A stretch of DNA of 6,546 nucleotides from Candidatus Shapirobacteria bacterium (GTDB lineage: Bacteria; Patescibacteriota; Microgenomatia; UBA12405): the NCBI GenBank assembly GCA_009885205.1, contig VFLE01000182.1, forward strand, positions 1 through 6,546, given 5' to 3'. Of the stretch, positions 1-4,863 are shown one piece after another. Position 1 is the first letter of the stretch. Every line of letters starts with the position of its first letter. A program made the position numbers and the translations under genes. The notes under the pieces are model-generated. The model was given only the letters and a program-made list of their open reading frames with translations. It was not told where the DNA came from and ran no database searches.

Positions 1-16
1 CTTAGGGGACGATTCT

Positions 17-48
17 ATAATTTATATATGTTCAAATATGTAAATTAT
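17..48. terminator. Long AT-rich hairpin, probable transcript 3'-end signal
   Basis: Positions 17-24 (ATAATTTA) pair perfectly with 41-48 (TAAATTAT). The stem continues through a T-G pair (25/40) and ATAT/ATAT (26-29 with 36-39) around a 6-nt loop, giving 13 pairs. Read on the + strand the T-G pair is a G-U wobble, while on the - strand it becomes an A-C mismatch, so the structure is slightly better for a rightward transcript. A rightward gene ending at the window edge (a TAG lies at 3-5) or the leftward HAD gene (stop at 114) could use it. Giant viruses such as Mimivirus end transcripts at palindromes like this. The rest of 1-113 shows no supportable gene. Confidence 0.5.
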
Positions 49-113
49 CATTCACTTCTTTACCAAGCAAAGGCGTAATCGTGTTCAATCCAAAAAAACG
101 CCATCATGAAAAG

Positions 114-998
114 TCAAGTAAAAGAAACGCGTTTCATTTTCCGTGTCCGTTTGTTTTTCAATAATCGCTTTTTGGTTTTGGGTTTTCGCCAAGTCATATA
201 AAAAAAATCCCGTATAAAATGCATCATTTTTTTAGCAATCAAAATGTCTGTTTCTTCTTCCTCCTCGGTTTTTTGTCTAAGTGCGTTATATTTTTGTTCC
301 AATATCCATTTATGCAAATGATCGGTCCATTCCGCTGAATCCCACGCCGAGTTTATAATATCAGATCTCGAAAAACGGCGGATAATTTCATTTATCGAAA
401 GCGAATGGCGATATGATTTGGGCTGAATATAAAAAATCCGGTCTACGTTCATATTCGGGAAATAGCTATTATCAATAAAACATATTTCCGAATTTTTGGG
501 AAGAAGGCTACACACAATAAAATCGTAAAATGTTTTGTCGTGGGTAGTGCGGTATGGTTCCAAGATGTTTGTTTTAATTTTGAATGCACATATCGGTTTT
601 TCAAAAAGCCCAGATGTATTATTTTTCGATTCGATATAAGATAAAATAAGCGCTACCCATGGCGGCGTGCATTGATTATTTGTATAAATATATACATTTC
701 CACATGCCCCCTCTTGTTTTTTATAATAGATATATTCCAAGATGGTCAGTATTCCGTGTCGCAAAAATTCGGGATATAAATCGAGTATTTCATTGAATTC
801 TTCTTGCGTTTTTTGGAAATAAATATGTTGATTTATCTTAGTAAGATATTGTAATCCTCTCCACAGCAAATTTAATTCTGAAAAGGATCCGATGGTTTCA
901 TCTAAATCAAATATAAAATGTTTTTTCTTGGATCTAGATGGATGCGATTTGCTATATTTATGGGGATGAATGATAATATCTTCACTTTGCTGTGACAT
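114..998 (-). CDS. HAD-superfamily (NIF/CTD-phosphatase-like) phosphatase
   Basis: This 294-aa protein carries the HAD-fold motifs in order. Motif I is DLDET at residues 31-35, with D31 the expected nucleophile and D33 the expected acid/base. Motif II is YIYTNN with T106. A lysine at 155 (THDKT) fits motif III, and the acidic motif IV is FIDNS with D176. The DLDET variant and the layout resemble the NLI-interacting-factor/RNA-polymerase-CTD phosphatase branch, which giant viruses often carry; the substrate cannot be read from the sequence and could be a phosphoprotein or a small molecule. Residues 245-250 are acidic (EEEEET), and residues 271-291 are very rich in Lys and Arg, suggesting binding to nucleic acid or another polyanion. 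There is no signal peptide or membrane segment. The ATG lies 5 nt after an alternating AT element. Fold assignment is firm; a role in transcription or signalling is inference. Confidence 0.85.
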   Translation of the reverse strand: MSQQSEDIIIHPHKYSKSHPSRSKKKHFIFDLDETIGSFSELNLLWRGLQYLTKINQHIYFQKTQEEFNEILDLYPEFLRHGILTILEYIYYKKQEGACGNVYIYTNNQCTPPWVALILSYIESKNNTSGLFEKPICAFKIKTNILEPYRTTHDKTFYDFIVCSLLPKNSEICFIDNSYFPNMNVDRIFYIQPKSYRHSLSINEIIRRFSRSDIINSAWDSAEWTDHLHKWILEQKYNALRQKTEEEEETDILIAKKMMHFIRDFFYMTWRKPKTKKRLLKNKRTRKMKRVSFT

Positions 999-1003
999 TG
1001 GAC

Positions 1004-1013
1004 ATATATATAT
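1004..1013 (-). promoter_or_regulatory. ATATATATAT element before the HAD gene
   Basis: Ten alternating A/T bases end 5 nt before the ATG at 998, matching the position of similar elements before the other genes here. Read leftward, the element runs into an out-of-frame ATG (first base 1005) that opens a 7-codon frame closing inside the HAD gene, so the mRNA probably begins inside or just after the element. Confidence 0.5.
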
Positions 1014-1017
1014 TCTT

Positions 1018-1042
1018 TATAATATTGAATGGCAATATTATA
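1018..1042 (-). terminator. Perfect 10-bp hairpin after the 347-aa gene
   Basis: TATAATATTG (1018-1027) and CAATATTATA (1033-1042) are exact inverted repeats around the 5-nt loop AATGG. The hairpin lies 17 bp past the stop of the leftward gene ending at 1060 and upstream of the HAD start at 998. That is where a giant-virus 3'-end (polyadenylation) hairpin would be expected. Being symmetric, it does not itself show strand; the strand is assigned from context. Confidence 0.6.
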
Positions 1043-1059
1043 GCGCGATTGCTCTACTT

Positions 1060-2103
1060 CTACTGAAGCAATAAAAAAACAACCGCATCGGGTTTTTTTA
1101 GTTTATCATTCGCTTGTTGATCTGCGCTATATGCTGTGCGGTTTGCGGTCGAACCGGACGGCGTCGCACGTCTTTTTTGCGTCCCCGAGGATCCAAACAG
1201 ACCCCCTTGAAGTCCAAGTTGGGTATTGGCTAGCGCGGCTTTTTGTGTATCTACAATGGCGGCTACCGAATTATTGTTATTAATATCCTCGTAAACTGAT
1301 ATATCGTTGGCCGCAAGTTTATCCATAATATCTTTTAAAGCTGTATTATATTCCGAGCCGCCGTAAGTTTTTCCAGAAGCAATAGCATTTATATCTGATC
1401 TCTTAAGCAAATAGGATATGGATCCTCCCCTTCCTTCTCCTCCTTCACTATTCGAAGAAATATATCCGGTACTATCGAAAGTAGTAACTATTGTAGGTGG
1501 CCCGTCACCCATAACCGGATACGATTTTTCTTGAGATGCTGTTCCATATAATTCAGTTAATTTATTTGAAATAGTATTGGTATCTTTTGCGGCTTTTATT
1601 TCTGTTAAAAACACTCTATTTATATATTTCCATGATTCAACTAAACGGTTTTTATTGTTATTATATTGTTCTCCCACTCCGTCTGGATTACTATTTCCAT
1701 TATTTACATCGAATATTCCTCCTGGCGCGGTTAAAACCGCAAATCCATTGTCCGGTATTGGAGGAATCCAGGGATAAGATCTACCAGAACAAGGGCCTGA
1801 ATAATTTGGTTCAGGAATGGAAGGACATACAGTTGGATCTGTTGGATCAAAGATCCAATAATTATCCGCTAAACCGTTTCTGAAAGCCGCTTCTAATATA
1901 TCCAATAAATATTGAACTTGTTCTACTGCATTTTGTTTAAAACACTCGAATTTTTCTGTATTGTTGGTTATGCCGCCGCACGACCGAATAGTCGGATTTT
2001 TGACAGAAAACGCTTCAATTCTAGGAACCTTATTCAAATAAATCCAATATGTAATTCCTATAAAAAATATAACTAAAATTAAAATAAAAAATAAACCGTG
2101 CAT
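1060..2103 (-). CDS. Low-complexity signal-anchor protein, unknown function
   Basis: I do not recognise this 347-aa protein. Residues 4-23 form one strongly hydrophobic N-terminal helix with few charges around it, so it is either a signal anchor or a cleavable signal. It is followed by VPRIEAF (26-32). The next part contains four cysteines in C42, C54, C93 and C105, which could pair if the domain is lumenal. The middle is rich in Pro, Gly and Asn (about 85-150). The last third (about 290-335) is rich in Ala, Gly, Ser, Thr and Gln and looks disordered, with a small basic patch, QKRRA. The tail DAVVFLLLQ is oddly hydrophobic and is encoded by a poly-A/poly-T hairpin just before the stop. An AT-rich stretch precedes the ATG. 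A virion or factory membrane protein is the likeliest class; this is inference. Confidence 0.75.
   Translation of the reverse strand: MHGLFFILILVIFFIGITYWIYLNKVPRIEAFSVKNPTIRSCGGITNNTEKFECFKQNAVEQVQYLLDILEAAFRNGLADNYWIFDPTDPTVCPSIPEPNYSGPCSGRSYPWIPPIPDNGFAVLTAPGGIFDVNNGNSNPDGVGEQYNNNKNRLVESWKYINRVFLTEIKAAKDTNTISNKLTELYGTASQEKSYPVMGDGPPTIVTTFDSTGYISSNSEGGEGRGGSISYLLKRSDINAIASGKTYGGSEYNTALKDIMDKLAANDISVYEDINNNNSVAAIVDTQKAALANTQLGLQGGLFGSSGTQKRRATPSGSTANRTAYSADQQANDKLKKPDAVVFLLLQ
1073..1099 (-). terminator. A7/T7 hairpin inside the 3' end of the 347-aa gene
   Basis: AAAAAAAC (1073-1080) pairs with GTTTTTTT (1092-1099), and CCG (1083-1085) pairs with CGG (1089-1091), with a 2-nt AA bulge and a CAT loop: 11 pairs in all. 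In the leftward transcript the far side ends in seven U residues, as in an intrinsic terminator, but it lies upstream of the annotated stop codon and so encodes the last residues. A second, cleaner hairpin follows at 1018-1042, so the use of this one is uncertain. Confidence 0.35.
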
Positions 2104-2114
2104 TTATACTATAT
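2104..2114 (-). promoter_or_regulatory. AT-rich element before the 347-aa gene
   Basis: Read leftward, AGATATAGTATAA directly abuts the ATG at 2103. It occupies the same place as the TATATA elements of the neighbours but is interrupted by G, so it is a weaker match. The rest of the 184-bp gap to the previous gene (2104-2287) contains no supportable ORF and holds a hairpin at 2193-2220. Confidence 0.35.
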
Positions 2115-2192
2115 CTAAACATTTATATTGATTCACAAACTACCTGCAAGTTGGTTTTTTACTTTGAAAAAGTTACATCGCAAAAATTTAGA

Positions 2193-2220
2193 ATAATAAC
2201 TTCACAAAAGCAGTTATTAT
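2193..2220 (-). terminator. 9-bp hairpin after the 58-aa gene
   Basis: ATAATAACT (2193-2201) and AGTTATTAT (2212-2220) are exact inverted repeats around a 10-nt loop. The structure sits 67 nt past the stop of the leftward gene at 2288 and well upstream of the next leftward start at 2103. It is the best 3'-end candidate in the longest gap of the window. Confidence 0.5.
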
Positions 2221-2287
2221 ATTTATTTCAACGGCAACTTTGCTAAGCTTAACCGATAAATGAAAAAATGAGGACACCACGAATGAA

Positions 2288-2464
2288 TTACAATAATGCG
2301 CCCGGACTAATATTTGTATAAGGTTTTGTTTTATTTTTTTCTTTAACGTCTGCGCTTGCGGATACAGTTTCCATGCATTCCGATAGGTAAGGCGCGGAAA
2401 ACCACATTAAAATAAAAATGAACCCAATGAGACAAAGGAGCAGCAATATATTTATTTTTTTCAT
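2288..2464 (-). CDS. 58-aa signal-anchor membrane protein, unknown function
   Basis: This small protein starts MKK and has one hydrophobic helix at about residues 4-23 (INILLLLCLIGFIFILMWFS), followed by a hydrophilic tail of about 35 residues and a TNISPGALL C-terminus. I do not know a family for it. The frame is open further upstream to a TTG at 2494, but that extension would translate the TATATA element and overlap the stop codon of the preceding gene. The ATG at 2464 directly follows the element, so it is preferred. The gene lies 26 bp after the two-helix protein in the same direction. The C-terminal PGAL recalls the VAPGAMN end of the protein at 4864-5427. It is probably a small virion or factory membrane component; this is inference. 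Confidence 0.65.
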   Translation of the reverse strand: MKKINILLLLCLIGFIFILMWFSAPYLSECMETVSASADVKEKNKTKPYTNISPGALL

Positions 2465-2477
2465 ATATAAATATATA
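2465..2477 (-). promoter_or_regulatory. TATATATTTATAT element before the 58-aa gene
   Basis: Read leftward, 13 A/T-only bases end directly at the ATG (2464). Two out-of-frame ATGs lie just further upstream (first bases 2487 and 2480), so correct initiation would need the transcript to begin within this element or ribosomes to skip them. Confidence 0.5.
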
Positions 2478-2490
2478 CATATATCATTTT

Positions 2491-2736
2491 TCAAATCTTC
2501 ATCGGTTTCAAACGTTTATTGAACCAATACGTCAATAATCCTTGCAACAACGCAAAAACGCACATCACTATCGCTATTTTTATCCAATCTTTTTGTGTGG
2601 GTATTTCCAATTTCGTTTCTTTGTCGCTAAATCTACCAATATTATAATGTATCAAATTCTCGAAAAGATTGACAAATAAATACACGCAGAATGAGATTAC
2701 AATAAGCTGGATATTAGCACCAGAAATAATATACAT
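2491..2736 (-). CDS. 81-aa two-helix membrane protein, unknown function
   Basis: Two hydrophobic helices, at about residues 8-27 and 51-70, flank a polar loop of about 23 residues (YNIGRFSDKETKLEI and onwards). The protein ends in a short basic tail, NKRLKPMKI. Striking stretches are NLFENLIHYNIGR at the end of helix 1 and DWIKIAIVMCVFALLQG in helix 2. The polar signature residues kept within the membrane edges suggest a conserved small virion-membrane family, but I cannot name it. The frame stays open upstream to a GTG at 2778, inside the dUTPase gene, but that version would read the TATATAT element as protein. The ATG at 2736, just past the element, is the better start. It lies 19 bp after the dUTPase stop. 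Confidence 0.7.
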   Translation of the reverse strand: MYIISGANIQLIVISFCVYLFVNLFENLIHYNIGRFSDKETKLEIPTQKDWIKIAIVMCVFALLQGLLTYWFNKRLKPMKI

Positions 2737-2743
2737 TATATAT
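2737..2743 (-). promoter_or_regulatory. TATATAT element before the two-helix gene
   Basis: A single TATATAT heptamer abuts the ATG at 2736, within the 19-bp gap after the dUTPase stop codon. The same heptamer is present three times in tandem at 3295-3315. Its presence suggests that this gene has its own promoter although it closely follows dUTPase. Confidence 0.5.
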
Positions 2744-2755
2744 CTTCTGAATATT

Positions 2756-3253
2756 TTATCCACTTGATCCAAACCCACCCGTTCCTCTAGTCGTTTTCGA
2801 TAAAACGTCTTCGTTCATTACACGCTCTACCAAAAACGGTTTCAAATCTGGAGCACAAACTTGAACAAGTCTCGCGCCTTTCGATTCTTGCGTTTGCTGA
2901 AGTTGGCGGCCTAGAAAACGAAAGGCCGCCATAATAAATCCGCGATATCCACTATCGATAATTCCTACGTGATTTGCCAACATTAACATCGTCTTGGACA
3001 TACTAGACCGAGGATATAAATAAAAAGCGCTAGGAGTCTCATCAGACTGTCGCATCTCACATTTAATTCTGAAATCCACCATAACCGTATTCATAGTGTC
3101 AATGACTACGGTTTGCGGAAAAAACAAATCAAATCCGGAATTTGCATGAGAATCGTTCATCACCGCAGAATTATGTGCAGCAATTTGATTTTCATAAAGC
3201 GCGGATAATTCAGTGTAAGACGGATCAATATAAATATACAAAGTGGCGGGCAT
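2756..3253 (-). CDS. dut: dUTP diphosphatase (dUTPase)
   Basis: This is a trimeric-type dUTPase of 165 aa, which hydrolyses dUTP to dUMP and pyrophosphate, keeps uracil out of viral DNA and supplies dUMP for dTTP. All five family motifs are visible: motif 1 HANSGFDL (36-43); motif 2 PRSSMSK (81-87); motif 3 GIIDSGYRG (97-105), with D100 the expected water-activating aspartate and Y103 in the uracil pocket; motif 4 GARLVQ (126-131); and motif 5 RGTGGFGSSG at the very C-terminus (156-165), the flexible arm that closes over the substrate. The second Asp of the usual motif 3 (DxDY) is Gly here, a common variation. The open frame extends six codons to a TTG, but those codons (AIYFY) are the promoter element, so the ATG at 3253 is used. 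It is divergent from the GNA1-like gene. Confidence 0.95.
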   Translation of the reverse strand: MPATLYIYIDPSYTELSALYENQIAAHNSAVMNDSHANSGFDLFFPQTVVIDTMNTVMVDFRIKCEMRQSDETPSAFYLYPRSSMSKTMLMLANHVGIIDSGYRGFIMAAFRFLGRQLQQTQESKGARLVQVCAPDLKPFLVERVMNEDVLSKTTRGTGGFGSSG

Positions 3254-3320
3254 ATAAAAATATATTGCCAATTGCGTTTATATTTTTTAGGGAGTATATA
3301 TTATATATTATATATCAAAA
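3254..3320. promoter_or_regulatory. Divergent promoter between dUTPase and GNA1-like gene
   Basis: These 67 bp separate two outward-facing starts. On the right half, 3295-3315 is three tandem TATATAT heptamers, ending 5 nt before the GNA1-like ATG at 3321. On the left half, read leftward, AATATATTTTTAT directly abuts the dUTPase ATG at 3253. No Shine-Dalgarno sequence is present on either side. Both genes concern early metabolic supply, so shared timing is plausible but not shown. Confidence 0.6.
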
Positions 3321-4265
3321 ATGATAGAATTCGGGGACCTCTTGGACATTATAGAAAAATATCCTGGACAATTTTCAAAAATAAAAAAAACATACATTTA
3401 TCTTTTGTCTCTTCTGACGGATGCGCCCAATTTTTCGGGGGAAAGATTCTTGACTCAAGTTCGACGAATATCTCAATACGGTACCATTTTCGTAGGTTAC
3501 ATTAAGAGCTCGGATGATTCGATTGAAATAATGGCGACAGCAACTCTATTTATAGAACCCAAAATAATACATTCGGCGAAATCAGTAGGTCACGTTGAGG
3601 ATTTAGTTATTCATCCAGATTATAGGGGCCAAGGCGTTTCCAAAATAATATTGGGACATTTCAAGCAAAAGGCGACAGAATGGGGCTGTTATAAAGTGAT
3701 TTTGAATTGCGATAAAGAATTGAAGGGATTTTATGAAAAGCGCGGGTTTTCCGAAAAGTCGATACAGATGTTACTGCGTATTGAAAATGACGACGATGAA
3801 GAAGAAAATGGGCTGCGTCGTGATGAATCTAATAAAAAAAAGGAAGCATATCCATTAATAAATGCATGTCCTTATTCCAAGACAATTATAAAACGGAATG
3901 GGTTTATTGATTTTTCAGGAAAGAACGACACAATGACCCCGCCTAATTGGTACATCTATTTTACGAGCGTAAAGGATGAAGAAGTGATTCCATATAACGA
4001 GACGATAGAATCCGAAAAATTCACGGAAGTAAATGCGCAATTTGTAAAAAATCCGCTCTATAAAAAACCTCCGAGAATTTTATATATTGTTCATGTCATT
4101 GATTTGATGCAAAAATTCAAATTCTCGATTCGCGAAAATGTGGATTTTTTATATATAAGCACAATCTCCAAATTAAATGATTGTGAATTTCAATGGGAAA
4201 AAGACAACCGTTTCTTGGACAAAGTGATCCAAGATAAATATCTAAAAACCTTCAATGCCTATTGA
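3321..4265 (+). CDS. GNA1: GNA1-like glucosamine-6-phosphate N-acetyltransferase with extra C-terminal domain
   Basis: Residues 1-153 match the eukaryotic GNA1 branch of the GNAT fold, which makes N-acetylglucosamine-6-phosphate from acetyl-CoA and glucosamine-6-phosphate on the way to UDP-GlcNAc. Matching stretches are ATATLFIEPKIIHS (72-85), GHVEDLVI (90-97, including the VED strand of the active site), the acetyl-CoA loop RGQGVS (102-107), GCYKVILNC (122-130) and GFYEKRGF (136-143). GNA1 enzymes are normally 150-185 aa; this protein has 314. An acidic linker (ENDDDEEEN, 155-163) leads to about 145 residues (170-314) that I do not recognise, with motifs such as TPPNWYIYFT (206-215) and RILYIVHVIDLMQKF (252-266). 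The start is the first ATG after the TATATAT repeats. Other giant viruses encode UDP-GlcNAc enzymes for virion glycans. The activity is well supported by similarity; the role of the tail is unknown. Confidence 0.85.
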   Translation: MIEFGDLLDIIEKYPGQFSKIKKTYIYLLSLLTDAPNFSGERFLTQVRRISQYGTIFVGYIKSSDDSIEIMATATLFIEPKIIHSAKSVGHVEDLVIHPDYRGQGVSKIILGHFKQKATEWGCYKVILNCDKELKGFYEKRGFSEKSIQMLLRIENDDDEEENGLRRDESNKKKEAYPLINACPYSKTIIKRNGFIDFSGKNDTMTPPNWYIYFTSVKDEEVIPYNETIESEKFTEVNAQFVKNPLYKKPPRILYIVHVIDLMQKFKFSIRENVDFLYISTISKLNDCEFQWEKDNRFLDKVIQDKYLKTFNAY

Positions 4266-4266
4266 A
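4251..4266. terminator. Short hairpin at the convergent gene ends
   Basis: TTCAAT (4251-4256) and ATTGAA (4261-4266) are exact inverted repeats around a GCCT loop and span the stop codon of the GNA1-like gene (4263-4265). The convergent gene ends at 4276, only 10 bp away, so one symmetric hairpin could serve both transcripts. With six pairs, mostly A-T, it may also be chance. Confidence 0.3.
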
Positions 4267-4275
4267 TTAGACGGC

Positions 4276-4779
4276 TTACCTTGGTTCTGCCAATCCAGCC
4301 ATTTTGTAGTTTTTCCAAGATATATTCTTTCCCTCGAGTGGCGCCACTTGTTCCGATTCGTGTTGTTTGTCGATCTTATCTCCGCGCTTCATGGCCGAAT
4401 CTATATATAGCTCTTTTAATACGCGACCCACCAAGACGGATCCTTCATGTTGATCCACTTTTTTATCCTCTATTAATTTCAACACAGTTAGGAGTTGCGT
4501 CATTATACCTAAATCAATCTCATCATGAATGACTTTGTTAAAAATGTCGGTATAATTATTGAATAAAAACCCGGCCTTGGTTTGCGCCAATTCTTCGAAT
4601 TTTGTCGGATCCGATTCTCTCAACGAATTCTCTTTTGTCTTTAGATTTTCCAAACTCCGAATGTCATCTCGTATACGTTCACTATGTTTTACTTTTCGTA
4701 TATGCTCAGTGTTATCGTCACAATCTATATCATTAATCAACTTTTTTAAATTCAATCGATCTTCTTGGCTAATATCCAT
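4276..4779 (-). CDS. 167-aa uncharacterised soluble protein, giant-virus-type
   Basis: There is no membrane segment or signal peptide. The protein is charged and largely helical. Its most distinctive stretches are DIDCDDNTEHIRKVKHS (17-33), FLFNNYTDIFNKVIHDEID (71-89) and VDQHEGSVLVGRVLKELYID (108-127); the tail is polar and ends WKNYKMAGLAEPR. The density of His, Asp, Glu and Asn in these blocks looks like conserved functional sequence rather than filler, and I have the impression of related uncharacterised proteins in algal giant viruses, but I cannot name a family or function. The frame stays open upstream to a TTG at 4821, but the extension reads the TATATATA element as GIYI, so the ATG at 4779 is used. 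It converges with the GNA1-like gene and diverges from the gene at 4864. Confidence 0.75.
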   Translation of the reverse strand: MDISQEDRLNLKKLINDIDCDDNTEHIRKVKHSERIRDDIRSLENLKTKENSLRESDPTKFEELAQTKAGFLFNNYTDIFNKVIHDEIDLGIMTQLLTVLKLIEDKKVDQHEGSVLVGRVLKELYIDSAMKRGDKIDKQHESEQVAPLEGKNISWKNYKMAGLAEPR

Positions 4780-4863
4780 TATATATATTCCTATATTTTC
4801 TGGTTTATATATTTTCAACAAGAATAATTAAATTAATTGCGAAAAAGGTATACTTATAATATA
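4780..4863. promoter_or_regulatory. Divergent promoter between the 167-aa gene and the first membrane-protein gene
   Basis: Read leftward, GGAATATATATA abuts the ATG at 4779. Read rightward, TATACTTATAATATA (4849-4863) abuts the ATG at 4864. In both cases the open frame continues upstream only to a TTG, and the element lies exactly where a promoter-proximal or leader element is expected from the other genes in the window. Confidence 0.55.

Noticed and set aside
28..78. Short + strand frame from the ATG at 28 to TAA at 76-78
   Set aside because: Only 16 codons, and it starts within the 17-48 hairpin; nothing supports it as a gene.
1577..1883. Two overlapping + strand ORFs of 66 and 98 aa
   Set aside because: They lie antisense within the 347-aa gene, lack a TATATA element, and their residues mirror the complementary coding sequence; no recognisable protein features.
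2161..2173. ACTTT-GAA-AAAGT inverted repeat
   Set aside because: Five A-T-rich pairs in an AT-rich gap are expected by chance; the 9-bp hairpin at 2193-2220 is the better candidate.
2267..2335. Tiny + strand frame beginning MRTPRMNYNN
   Set aside because: Very short and overlaps the 3' end of the 58-aa gene antisense; no promoter-like element.
1170..2776. FGSSG present in both the 347-aa protein and dUTPase
   Set aside because: In dUTPase this is the family's motif 5; in the other protein it sits in Gly/Ser-rich low-complexity sequence without the remaining motif, so it is coincidence.
3142..3505. + strand ORFs of 60 and 77 aa around the dUTPase/GNA1 junction
   Set aside because: They run through the dUTPase gene, the promoter or the GNA1-like gene in other frames; the real genes there have clear family motifs.
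4281..4293. TTGG-TTCTG-CCAA inverted repeat near the convergent gene ends
   Set aside because: Only four pairs and inside the coding sequence of the 167-aa gene; too weak to call.
4281..4831. + strand ORFs of 83 and 90 aa
   Set aside because: They are antisense to the 167-aa gene, whose patterned residues and start element make it the real frame.
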